Assembly (NCBI RefSeq): GCF_029867415.1
Contig: NC_081183.1
Location: 112,443,061 to 112,507,060 of the forward strand
DNA length: 64,000 nucleotides
Direction of reading: 5' to 3'
Source of the DNA: Vicia villosa
Taxonomy: Eukaryota > Streptophyta > Magnoliopsida > Fabales > Fabaceae
Positions 46,001 through 60,100 of the stretch are shown in pieces. The notes below the pieces were generated by a model. The model was not told the DNA's origin and made no database searches. It saw only the letters and a list, made by a program, of their open reading frames with translations. The position numbers and the translations under genes were made by a program. Numbering within the stretch: position 1 is the first letter of the stretch; each line of letters begins with the position of its first letter.

Positions 46001-49000
46001 GACTTTTATGCCGTATAGCACCCGAAAATATTCATAAATACCAATGTATGTAAGTTTAGCAAACATCGTGACCTTTATGTAGTATAGCACACAAAAATTG
46101 GTCAAAATTCCAACCTTTGCAAGTTTAGCGAATTTCTTGACATTTATGTAGTATAGCACACGAAAATCTTCAACAAAGAAAAACAAATTTTGCAAGTTTA
46201 ACGAACTTCGTGACTATTATGTAGTATAACAAACAATAGTTTCCCAAAATATCAATGTATGCAAGTGTGACAAATTTCCTGACTTTTATATAGTATAGCA
46301 CACGAAAATCTTCCAAAATACCAAACTTTACAAGTTTAACGAAGTAAGTGACTTTTACGTAGTATAGCACACGAAAAACTTCAAAAGGACCATGTTTTGC
46401 AAGTTTAACGAAAATCATAACTTTTATGTAGTATAGCACACGAAAATATTCATAAATACCAAACTTTGCCAATTTATCAAATTTTGTTACTTTTATGTAG
46501 TATAGCACACGAAAATCTTTCAATATAATAAATTTTGGAAGTTTACCGAACTGCTTTACTTTTATGTAGTATAGCACACAAAAATCATCAAAAAAACCAA
46601 ATTTAGCATGTTAAGGAACTTCGTGACTATTATGAAGTATAGCAAACGAAAATCTTCCCAAATACCAACATATGCATGTTTAATGAACTTTGTGACTTGT
46701 GTGAAGTATAGCACACAAAAATGTTCATATATACCAAAGTTTGCATGTTTAACAAATTTCTTGAATTTTATGTAGTATAACACACGACAAACTTGCACAT
46801 GAAAAATTCAAAAAGACCATATTTTTTAACTTTTCGTGAGTTCTCTGTAGTATAACACACGACAAACTTGTAAAATACCAATGTATTCAAGTTCAACATA
46901 CTTTTTGTATGTTATGTAGTCTAGCTCACCAAAATCTTCCAAAATATCAAAGTTTGTAAGTTTGACGAACTTCGTGACATTAATGTAGTATAGCAAACGA
47001 AAATCTTCAAAAGGACCAAATTTTGCAATTTTAACGAACTTCAAGGCTTTTAAGCCGTATAGCAACCGAAAATATTCATAAATACCAATGTATGTAAGTT
47101 TAACAAACTTCTTGAATTTTATGTAGTATTGCACACGGAGATCTGCCAAAATACCAACCTTTGAAAGTTTAACGAAATTTCGTGACTTTTATGTAGTATA
47201 GCACACGAAATATTTCAACAAAAAAAAACAAATTTTGCAAGTTTAATAAATTTCGTGACTATTATGTAGTATAGCAAACAAAATTTCCCAAAATACCAAT
47301 GTATGCATGTCAAAAAAATTTCGTGACTTTTATATAGTATACCACACGAATATCTTCCAAAATACCAAACTTTACCAGCTTAACGAACTTAGTGACTTTT
47401 GAGTAGTATAGCACACGAAAATTTACCAAAATACCAAACTTTGCAAGTTTAACAAACTTCTTGACTATTATGTAGTATAGCAAACAAAATTCTTCCAAAA
47501 TACCAATGTATGCAAGTTTAACGAACTTCGTGACTTGTATTTAGTATAGCACATAAAAATGTTCATAAATACCAAATTTTTCAAGTTTAACGAACTTTTT
47601 GACTATTATGTAGTATAGCAAATAAAATTCTTCCAAAATACCAATGTATGCAAGTTTAACGAACTTCGTGACTTGTATTTAGTATAGCACATGAAAATGT
47701 TCATAAATACCAAATTTTTCAAGTTTAACGAATTTTGTGACTTTTATGTAGTATAACACATGAAAATATTTAAAAAGGCCATGTCTTTTTAGTTTAAATA
47801 ACCTCGTGACTTTTATGTAGTTTAACACCCGAGAATCTTTCAAAATACCAATGTATTCAAGTTTAACGAACTTTCTGTTTTGTTATGTAGTATAGCACAC
47901 GAAAATATTCCAAAATACCAAAGTTTGCATGTTTAACGAACTTCATGACTTTAATGTAGTATAGCACACAAACATCTTCAAAAGGACCAAATATTGCAAT
48001 TTTAACAAACTTCGTGACTTTTATGCCGTATAGCACCCGAAAATATTCATAAATACCAATGTATGTAAGTTTAGCAAACATCGTGACTTTTATGTAGTAT
48101 AGCACACAAAAATTGGTCAAAATTCCAACCTTTGCAAGTTTAGCGAATTTCTTGACATTTATGTAGTATAGCACACGAAAATCTTCAACAAAGAAAAACA
48201 AATTTTGCAAGTTTAACGAACTTCGTGACTATTATGTAGTATAACAAGCAAAAGTTTCCCAAAATATCAATGTATGCAAGTGTGACAAATTTCCTGACTT
48301 TTATATAGTATAGCACACGAAAATCTTCCAAAATACCAAACTTTACTAAGTTTAACGAAGTTAGTGACTTTTACGTAGTATAGCACACGAAAACCTTCAA
48401 AAGGACCAAGTTTTGCAAGTTTAACGAAAATCATAACTTTTATGTAGTATAGCACACGAAAATATTCATAAATACCAAACTTTGCCAATTTATCAAATTT
48501 TGTTACTTTTATGTAGTATAGCACACGAAAATCTTTCAATATAATAAATTTTGGAAGTTTACCGAACTGCTTTACTTTTATGTAGTATAGCACACGAAAA
48601 TCATCAAAAAAAACCAAATTTAGCATGTTAAGGAAATTCGTGACTATTATGAAGTATAGCAAACGAAAATCTTCCCAAATACCAACGTATGCATGTTTAA
48701 TGAACTTTGTTACTTGTGTGAAGTATAGCACACAAAAATGTTCATATATACCAAAGTTTGCAAGTTTAACAAATTTCGTGAATTTTATGTAGTATAACAC
48801 ACGACAAACTTGCACATGAAAATATTCAAAAAGACCATATTTTTTAAACTTTTCGTGACTTCTATGTAGTATAACACACGACAAACTTGTAAAATACCAA
48901 TGTATTCAAGTTTAACAAACTTTTTGTATGTTATGTAGTCTAGCACACCAAAATCTTCCAAAATATCAAAGTTTGTAAGTTTGACGAACTTCGTGACATC

Positions 49001-51041
49001 AATGTAGTATAGCAAACGAAAATCTTCAAAAGGACCAAATTTTGCAATTTTAACGAACTTCAAGGCTTTTATGCCGTATAGCAACCGAAAATATTCATAA
49101 ATACCAATGTATGTGAGTTTAACAAACTTCTTGACTTTTATGTAGTATTGCACACGAAGATCTGCCAAAATACCAACCTTTGCAAGTTTAACGAAATTTC
49201 GTGACTTTTATGTAGTATAGCACACGAAATATTTCAACAAAAAAAAACAAATTTTGCAAGTTTAACAAATTTCGTGACTATTATGTAGTATATCAAACAA
49301 AAATTTCCCAAAATACCAATGTATGCATGTCAAACAAAATTTTGTGAATTTTATATAGTATACCACACGAAAATCTTCCAAAATACCAAACATTACCAGC
49401 TTAATGAACTTAGATGACTTTTGAGTAGTAAAGCACACGAAAATTTTCCAAAATACCAAACTTTGCAAGTTTAACAAACTTCTTGACTATTATGTAGTAT
49501 AGCAAACAAAATTCTTCTAAAATACCAATGTATGCAAGTTTAACGAACTTCGTGACTTGTATTTAGTATAGCACACAAAAATGTTCATAAATACCAAATT
49601 TTTCAAGTTTAACGAACTTCATGACTATTATGTAGCATAGCAAACAAAATTCTTCCAAAATACCAATGTATGCAAGTTTAACGAACTTCGTGACTTGTAT
49701 TTAGTATAGCACATGAAAATGTTCATAAATACCAAATTTTTCAAGTTTAACGAATTTTGTGACTTTTATGTAGTATAGCACATGAAAATATTTAAAAAGG
49801 CCATGTCTTTTTAGTTTAAATAACCTCGTGACTTTTATGTAGTTTAACACACGAGAATCTTCCAAAATACCAATGTATTCAAGTTTAACGAACTTTCTGT
49901 TTTGTTATGTAGTATAGCACACGAAAATATTCCAAAATACCAAAGTTTGCAAGTTTAACGAACTTCATGACTTTAATGTAGTATAGCACACAAAATCTTC
50001 AAAAGGACCAAATATTGCAATTTTAACAAACTTCGTGACATTTATGCCGTATAGCACCCGAAAATATTCATAAATACCAATGTATGTAAGTTTAGCAAAC
50101 ATCGTGACTTTTATGTAGTATAGCACACAAAAATCGGTCAAAATTCCAACCTTTGCAAGTTTAGCGAATTTCTTGACATTTATGTAGTATAGCACACGAA
50201 AATCTTCAACAAAGAAAAACAAATTTTGCAAGTTTAACGAACTTCGTGACTATTATGTAGTATAACAAGCAAAAGTTTCCCAAAATATCAATGTATGCAA
50301 GTGTGACAAATTTCCTGACTTTTATATAGTATAGCACACGAAAATCATCCAAAATACCAAACTTTACAAGTTTAACGAAGTTAGTGACTTTTACGTAGTA
50401 TAGCACACGAAAACCTTCAAAAGGACCAAGTTTTGCAAGTTTAACGAAAATCATAACTTTTATGTAGTATAGCACACGAAAATATTCATAAATACCAAAC
50501 TTTGCCTGTTTATCAAATTTTGTTACTTTTATGTAGTATAGCACACGAAAATCTTTCAATATAATAAATTTTGGAAGTTTACCGAACTGCTTTACTTTTA
50601 TGTAGTATGGCACACGAAAATCATCAAAAAAAACCAAATTTAGCATGTTAAGGAAATTCCTGACTATTATGAAGTATAGCAAACGAAAATCTTCCCAAAT
50701 ACCAACGTATGCATGTTTAATGAACTTTGTTACTTGTGTGAAGTATAGCACACAAAAATGTTCATATATACCAAAGTTTGCAAGTTTAACAAATTTCGTG
50801 AATTTTATGTAGTATAACACACGACAAACTTGCACATGAAAATATTCAAAAAGACCATATTTTTTAAACTTTAAATAACATCGTGACTTCTATGTAGTAT
50901 AACACACGACAAACTTGTAAAATACCAATGTATTCAAGTTTAACAAACTTTTTGTATGTTATGTAGTCTAGCACACCAAAATCTTCCAAAATATCAAAGT
51001 TTGTAAGTTTGACGAACTTCGTGACATCAATGTAGTATAGC
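37056..51041. repeat. satellite array, block 3a: higher-order units of about 2.0 kb (about 29 monomers)
   Basis: The phase marker AACTTTCTGT recurs at 37802, 39806, 41822, 43838, 45854, 47869 and 49891, giving units of 2004, 2016, 2016, 2016, 2015 and 2022 bp. Monomers are 69 bp with a conserved TATGTAGTATAGCAC box; within a unit they differ clearly, while neighbouring units are almost identical. The frame reading F-R-V-L-Y-Y-I-K-V on the minus strand stays open across many monomers. The block begins at the truncated LTR of Ogre B and ends at the assembly gap. Confidence 0.95.
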
Positions 51042-51141
51042 NNNNNNNNNNNNNNNNNNNNNNNNNNNNNNNNNNNNNNNNNNNNNNNNNNNNNNNNNNN
51101 NNNNNNNNNNNNNNNNNNNNNNNNNNNNNNNNNNNNNNNNN
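51042..51141. other. assembly gap of 100 N
   Basis: Exactly 100 N, the usual placeholder for an unknown gap length. The satellite phase jumps across it: the left side stops at the phase of 49013 and the right side resumes at that of about 50567 in the following unit, so at least about 1.55 kb (plus any whole number of units) is missing. Confidence 0.95.
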
Positions 51142-54100
51142 AATTTTGGAAGTTTACCGAACTGCTTTACTTTTATGTAGTATAGCACACGAAAATCATC
51201 AAAAAAACCAAATTTAGCATGTTAAGGAACTTCGTGACTATTATGAAGTATAGCAAACGAAAATCTTCCCAAATACCAACGTATGCGTGTTTAATGAACT
51301 TTGTGACTTGTGTGAAGTATAGCACACAAAAATGTTCATATATACTAAAGTTTGCAAGTTTAACGAATTTCGTGAATTTTATGTAGTATAGCACATGAAA
51401 ATATTCAAAAAGACCATATTTTTTAACTTTAAATAACTTCGTGACTTCTATGTAGTATAACACACGACAAACTTGTAAAATACCAATGTATTCAAGTTTA
51501 ACAAACTTTTTGTATGTTATGTAGTCTAGCACACCAAAATCTTCCAAAATATCAAAGTTTGTAAGTTTGACGAACTTCGTGACATTAATGTAGTATAGCA
51601 AACGAAAATCTTCAAAAGGACCAAATTTTGCAATTTTAACGAACTTCAAGGCTTTTATGCCGTATAGCAACCGGAAATATTCATAAATACCAATGTATGT
51701 AAGTTTAACAAATTTCTTGACTTTTATTTAGTATTGCAGACGAAGATCTGCCAAAATACCAACCTTTGCAAGTTTAACGAAATTTCGTGACTTTTATGTA
51801 GTATAGCACACGAAATATTTCAACAAAAAAAAACAAATTTTGCAAGTTTAACAAATCTCGTGACTATTATGTAGTATAGCAAACAAAAATTTCCCAAAAT
51901 ACCAATGTATGCATGTCAAACAAAATTTCGTGACTTTTATATAGTATACCACACGAAAATCTTCCAAAATACCAAACTTTACCAGCTTAATGAACTTAGT
52001 GACTTTTGAGTAGTATAGCACACGAAAATTTTCCAAAATACCAAACTTTGCAAGTTTAACAAACTTCTTGACTATTATGTAGTATAGCAAACAAAATTCT
52101 TCCAAAATACCAATGTATGCAAGTTTAACGAACTTCGTGACTTGTATTTAGTATAGCACATGAAAATGTTCATTTTTGAATACCAAATTTTTCAAGTTTA
52201 ACGAATTTTGTGACTTTTATGTAGTATAGCACATGAAAATATTTAAAAAGGCCATGTCTTTTAAGTTTAAATAACCTCGTGACTTTTATGTAGTTTAACA
52301 CACGAGAATCTTCCAAAATACCAATGTATTCAAGTTTAACGAACTTTCTGTTTTGTTATGTAGTATAGCACACAAAAATATTCCAAAATACCAAAGTTTG
52401 CAAGTTTAACGAACTTCATGACTTTAATGTAGTATATCACACAAAAATCTTCAAAAGGACCAAATATTGCAATTTTAACAAACTTCGTGACATTTATGTC
52501 GTATAGCACCCGAAAATATTCATAAATACCAATGTATGTAAGTTTAGCAAACATCGTGACTTTTATGTAGTATAGCACACAAAAATCGGTCAAAATTCCA
52601 ACCTTTGCAAGTTTAGCGAATGTCTTGACCTTTATGTAGTATAGCACACGAAAATCTTCAACGAAGAAAAACAAATTTTGCAAGTTTAACGAACTTCGTG
52701 ACTATTATGTAGTATAACAAACAAAAGTTTCCCAAAATATCAATGTATGCAAGTGTGACAAATTTCCTGACTTTTATATAGTATAGCACACGAAAATCTT
52801 CCAAAATACCAAACTTTACAAGTTTAACGAAGTTAGTGACTTTTACGTAGTATAGCACACGAAAACCTTCAAAAGGACCAAGTTTTGCAAGTTTAACGAA
52901 AATCATAACTTTTATGTAGTATAGCACACGAAAATATTCATAAATACCAAACTTTGCCAGTTTATCAAATTTTGTTACTTTTATGTAGTATAGCACACGA
53001 AAATCTTTCAATATAATAAATTTTGGAAGTTTACCGAACTGCTTTACTTTTATGTAGTATAGCACACGAAAATCATCAAAAAAACCAAATTTAGCATGTT
53101 AAGGAACTTCGTGACTATTATGAAGTATAGCAAACGAAAATCTTCCCAAATACCAACGTATGCATGTTTAATGAACTTTGTGACTTGTGTGAAGTATAGC
53201 ACACAAAAATGTTCATATATACTAAAGTTTGCAAGTTTAACGAATTTCGTGAATTTTATGTAGTATAGCACATGAAAATATTCAAAAAGACCATATTTTT
53301 TAACTTTAAATAACTTTATGACTTCTATGTAGTATAACACACGACAAACTTGTAAAATACCAATGTATTCAAGTTTAACAAACTTTTTGTATGTTATGTA
53401 GTCTAGCACACCAAAATCTTCCAAAATATCAAAGTTTGTAAGTTTGACGAACTTCGTGACATTAATGTAGTATAGCAAACGAAAATCTTCAAAAGGACCA
53501 AATTTTGCAATTTTAACGAACTTCAAGGCTTTTATGCCGTATAGCAACCGGAAATATTCATAAATACCAATGTATGTAAGTTTAACAAATTTCTTGACTT
53601 TTATTTAGTATTGCAGACGAAGATCTGCCAAAATACCAACCTTTGCAAGTTTAACGAAATTTCGTGACTTTTATGTAGTATAGCACACGAAATATTTCAA
53701 CAAAAAAAAACAAATTTTGCAAGTTTAACAAATCTCGTGACTATTATGTAGTATAGCAAACAAAAATTTCCCAAAATACCAATGTATGCATGTCAAACAA
53801 AATTTCGTGACTTTTATATAGTATACCACACGAAAATCTTCCAAAATACCAAACTTTACCAGCTTAATGAACTTAGTGACTTTTGAGTAGTATAGCACAC
53901 GAAAATTTTCCAAAATACCAAACTTTGCAAGTTTAACAAACTTCTTGACTATTATGTAGTATAGCAAACAAAATTCTTCCAAAATACCAATGTATGCAAG
54001 TTTAACGAACTTCGTGACTTGTATTTAGTATAGCACATGAAAATGTTCATAAATACCAAATTTTTCAAGTTTAACGAATTTTGTGACTTTTATGTAGTAT

Positions 54101-57100
54101 AGCACATGAAAATATTTAAAAAGGCCATGTCTTTTAAGTTTAAATAACCTCGTGACTTTTATGTAGTTTAACACACGAGAATCTTCCAAAATACCAATGT
54201 ATTCAAGTTTAACGAACTTTCTGTTTTGTTATGTAGTATAGCACACAAAAATATTCCAAAATACCAAAGTTTGCAAGTTTAACGAACTTCATGACTTTAA
54301 TGTAGTATATCACACAAAAATCTTCAAAAGGACCAAATATTGCAATTTTAACAAACTTCGTGACATTTATGTCGTATAGCACCCGAAAATATTCATAAAT
54401 ACCAATGTATGTAAGTTTAGCAAACATCGTGACTTTTATGTAGTATAGCACACAAAAATCGGTCAAAATTCCAACCTTTGCAAGTTTAGCGAATGTCTTG
54501 ACCTTTATGTAGTATAGCACACGAAAATCTTCAACGAAGAAAAACAAATTTTGCAAGTTTAACGAACTTCGTGACTATTATGTAGTATAACAAACAAAAG
54601 TTTCCCAAAATATCAATGTATGCAAGTGTGACAAATTTCCTGACTTTTATATAGTATAGCACACGAAAATCTTCCAAAATACCAAACTTTACAAGTTTAA
54701 TGAAGTTAGTGACTTTTACGTAGTATAGCACACGAAAACCTTCAAAAGGACCAAGTTTTGCAAGTTTAACGAAAATCATAACTTTTATGTAGTATAGCAC
54801 ACGAAAATATTCATAAATACCAAACTTTGCCAGTTTATCAAATTTTGTTACTTTTATGTAGTATAGCACACGAAAATCTTTCAATATAATAAATTTTGGA
54901 AGTTTACCGAACTGCTTTACTTTTATGTAGTATAGCACACGAAAATCATCAAAAAAACCAAATTTAGCATGTTAAGGAACTTCGTGACTATTATGAAGTA
55001 TAGCAAACGAAAATCTTCCCAAATACCAACGTATGCATGTTTAATGAACTTTGTGACTTGTGTGAAGTATAGCACACAAAAATGTTCATATATACTAAAG
55101 TTTGCAAGTTTAACGAATTTCGTGAATTTTATGTAGTATAGCACATGAAAATATTCAAAAAGACCATATTTTTTAACTTTAAATAACTTTGTGACTTCTA
55201 TGTAGTATAACACACGACAAACTTGTAAAATACCAATGTATTCAAGTTTAACAAACTTTTTGTATGTTATGTAGTCTAGCACACCAAAATCTTCCAAAAT
55301 ATCAAAGTTTGTAAGTTTGACGAACTTCGTGACATTAATGTAGTATAGCAAACGAAAATCTTCAAAAGGACCAAATTTTGTAATTTTAACGAACTTCAAG
55401 GCTTTTATGCCGTATAGCAACCGGAAATATTCATAAATACCAATGTATGTAAGTTTAACAAATTTCTTGACTTTTATTTAGTATTGCAGACGAAGATCTG
55501 CCAAAATACCAACCTTTGCAAGTTTAACGAAATTTCGTGACTTTTATGTAGTATAGCACACGAAATATTTCAACAAAAAAAACAAATTTTGCAAGTTTAA
55601 CAAATTTCGTGACTATTATGTAGTATAGCAAACAAAAATTTCCCAAAATACCAATGTATGCATGTCAAACAAAATTTCGTGACTTTTATATAGTATACCA
55701 CACGAAAATCTTCCAAAATACCAAACTTTACCAGCTTAATGAACTTAGTGACTTTTGAGTAGTATAGCACACGAAAATTTTCCAAAATACCAAACTTTGC
55801 AAGTTTAACAAACTTCTTGACTATTATGTAGTATAGCAAACAAAATTCTTCCAAAATACCAATGTATGCAAGTTTAACGAACTTCGTGACTTGTATTTAG
55901 TATAGCACACAAAAATGTTCATAAATACCAAATTTTTCAAGTTTAACGAACTTTTTGACTATTATGTAGTATAGCAAATAAAATTCTTCCAAAATACCAA
56001 TGTATGCAAGTTTAACGAACTTCGTGACTTGTATTTAGTATAGCACATGAAAATGTTCATAAATACCAAATTTTTCAAGTTTAACGAATTTTGTGACTTT
56101 TATGTAGTATAGCACATGAAAATATTTAAAAAGGCCATGTCTTTTAAGTTTAAATAACCTCGTGACTTTTATGTAGTTTAACACACGAGAATCTTCCAAA
56201 ATACCAATGTATTCAAGTTTAACGAACTTTCTGTTTTGTTATGTAGTATAGCACACAAAAATATTCCAAAATACCAAAGTTTGCAAGTTTAACGAACTTC
56301 ATGACTTTAATGTAGTATATCACACAAAAATCTTCAAAAGGACCAAATATTGCAATTTTAACAAACTTCGTGACATTTATGTCGTATAGCACCCGAAAAT
56401 ATTCATAAATACCAATGTATGTAAGTTTAGCAAACATCGTGACTTTTATGTAGTATAGCACACAAAAATCGGTCAAAATTCCAACCTTTACAAGTTTAGC
56501 GAATGTCTTGACCTTTATGTAGTATAGCACACGAAAATCTTCAACGAAGAAAAACAAATTTTGCAAGTTTAACGAACTTCGTGACTATTATGTAGTATAA
56601 CAAACAAAAGTTTCCCAAAATATCAATGTATGCAAGTGTGACAAATTTCCTGACTTTTATATAGTATAGCACACGAAAATCTTCCAAAATACCAAACTTT
56701 ACAAGTTTAATGAAGTTAGTGACTTTTACGTAGTATAGCACACGAAAACCTTCAAAAGGACCAAGTTTTGCAAGTTTAACGAAAATCATAACTTTTATGT
56801 AGTATAGCACACGAAAATATTCATAAATACCAAACTTTGCCAGTTTATCAAATTTTGTTACATTTATGTAGTATAGCACACGAAAATCTTTCAATATAAT
56901 AAATTTTGGAAGTTTACCGAACTGCTTTACTTTTATGTAGTATAGCACACGAAAATCATCAAAAAAACCAAATTTAGCATGTTAAGGAACTTCGTGACTA
57001 TTATGAAGTATAGCAAACGAAAATCTTCCCAAATACCAACGTATGCATGTTTAATGAACTTTGTGACTTGTGTGAAGTATAGCACACAAAAATGTTCATA

Positions 57101-60100
57101 TATACTAAAGTTTGCAAGTTTAACGAATTTCGTGAATTTTATGTAGTATAGCACATGAAAATATTCAAAAAGACCATATTTTTTAACTTTAAATAACTTC
57201 GTGACTTCTATGTAGTATAACACACGACAAACTTGTAAAATACCAATGTATTCAAGTTTAACAAACTTTTTGTATGTTATGTAGTCTAGCACACCAAAAT
57301 CTTCCAAAATATCAAAGTTTGTAAGTTTGACGAACTTCGTGACATTAATGTAGTATAGCAAACGAAAATCTTCAAAAGGACCAAATTTTGTAATTTTAAC
57401 GAACTTCAAGGCTTTTATGCCGTATAGCAACCGGAAATATTCATAAATACCAATGTATGTAAGTTTAACAAATTTCTTGACTTTTATTTAGTATTGCAGA
57501 CGAAGATCTGCCAAAATACCAACCTTTGCAAGTTTAACGAAATTTCGTGACTTTTATGTAGTATAGCACACGAAATATTTCAACAAAAAAAAACAAATTT
57601 TGCAAGTTTAACAAATCTCGTGACTATTATGTAGTATAGCAAACAAAAATTTCCCAAAATACCAATGTATGCATGTCAAACAAAATTTCGTGACTTTTAT
57701 ATAGTATACCACACGAAAATCTTCCAAAATACCAAACTTTACCAGCTTAATGAACTTAGTGACTTTTGAGTAGTATAGCACACGAAAATTTTCCAAAATA
57801 CCAAACTTTGCAAGTTTAACAAACTTCTTGACTATTATGTAGTATAGCAAACAAAATTCTTCCAAAATACCAATGTATGCAAGTTTAACGAACTTCGTGA
57901 CTTGTATTTAGTATAGCACATGAAAATGTTCATAAATACCAAATTTTTCAAGTTTAACGAACTTTGTTACTTTTATGTAGTATAGCACATGAAAATATTT
58001 AAAAAGGCCATGTCTTTTAAGTTTAAATAACCTCGTGACTTTTATGTAGTTTAACACACGAGAATCTTCCAAAATACCAATGTATTCAAGTTTAACGAAC
58101 TTTCTGTTTTGTTATGTAGTATAGCACACAAAAATATTCCAAAATACCAAAGTTTGCAAGTTTAACGAACTTCATGACTTTAATGTAGTATATCACACAA
58201 AAATCTTCAAAAGGACCAAATATTGCAATTTTAACAAACTTCGTGACATTTATGTCGTATAGCACCCGAAAATATTCATAAATACCAATGTATGTAAGTT
58301 TAGCAAACATCGTGACTTTTATGTAGTATAGCACACAAAAATCGGTCAAAATTCCAACCTTTGCAAGTTTAGCGAATGTCTTGACCTTTATGTAGTATAG
58401 CACACGAAAATCTTCAACGAAGAAAAACAAATTTTGCAAGTTTAACGAACTTCGTGACTATTATGTAGTATAACAAACAAAAGTTTCCCAAAATATCAAT
58501 GTATGCAAGTGTGACAAATTTCCTGACTTTTATATAGTATAGCACACGAAAATCTTCCAAAATACCAAACTTTACAAGTTTAACGAAGTTAGTGACTTTT
58601 ACGTAGTATAGCACACGAAAACCTTCAAAAGGACCAAGTTTTGCAAGTTTAACGAAAATCATAACTTTTATGTAGTATAGCACACGAAAATATTCATAAA
58701 TACCAAACTTTGCCAGTTTATCAAATTTTGTTACATTTATGTAGTATAGCACACGAAAATCTTTCAATATAATAAATTTTGGAAGTTTACCGAACTGCTT
58801 TACTTTTATGTAGTATAGCACACGAAAATCATCAAAAAAACCAAATTTAGCATGTTAAGGAACTTCGTGACTATTATGAAGTATAGCAAACGAAAATCTT
58901 CCCAAATACCAACGTATGCATGTTTAATGAACTTTGTGACTTGTGTGAAGTATAGCACACAAAAATGTTCATATATACTAAAGTTTGCAAGTTTAACGAA
59001 TTTCGTGAATTTTATGTAGTATAGCACATGAAAATATTCAAAAAGACCATACTTTTTAACTTTAAATAACTTTATGACTTCTATGTAGTATAACACACGA
59101 CAAACTTGTAAAATACCAATGTATTCAAGTTTAACAAACTTTTTGTATGTTATGTAGTCTAGCACACCAAAATCTTCCAAAATATCAAAGTTTGTAAGTT
59201 TGACGAACTTCGTGACATTAATGTAGTATAGCAAACGAAAATCTTCAAAAGGACCAAATTTTGCAATTTTAACGAACTTCAAGGCTTTTATGCCGTATAG
59301 CAACCGGAAATATTCATAAATACCAATGTATGTAAGTTTAACAAATTTCTTGACTTTTATTTAGTATTGCAGACGAAGATCTGCCAAAATACCAACCTTT
59401 GCAAGTTTAACGAAATTTCGTGACTTTTATGTAGTATAGCACACGAAATATTTCAACAAAAAAAAACAAATTTTGCAAGTTTAACAAATCTCGTGACTAT
59501 TATGTAGTATAGCAAACAAAAATTTCCCAAAATACCAATGTATGCATGTCAAACAAAATTTCGTGACTTTTATATAGTATACCACACGAAAATCTTCCAA
59601 AATACCAAACTTTACCAGCTTAATGAACTTAGTGACTTTTGAGTAGTATAGCACACGAAAATTTTCCAAAATACCAAACTTTGCAAGTTTAACAAACTTC
59701 TTGACTATTATGTAGTATAGCAAACAAAATTCTTCCAAAATACCAATGTATGCAAGTTTAACGAACTTCGTGACTTGTATTTAGTATAGCACATGAAAAT
59801 GTTCATAAATACCAAATTTTTCAAGTTTAACGAATTTTGTGACTTTTATGTAGTATAGCACATGAAAATATTTAAAAAGGCCATGTCTTTTAAGTTTAAA
59901 TAACCTTGTGACTTTTATGTAGTTTAACACACGAGAATCTTCCAAAATACCAATGTATTCAAGTTTAACGAACTTTCTGTTTTGTTATGTAGTATAGCAC
60001 ACAAAAATATTCCAAAATACCAAAGTTTGCAAGTTTAACGAACTTCATGACTTTAATGTAGTATATCACACAAAAATCTTCAAAAGGACCAAATATTGCA

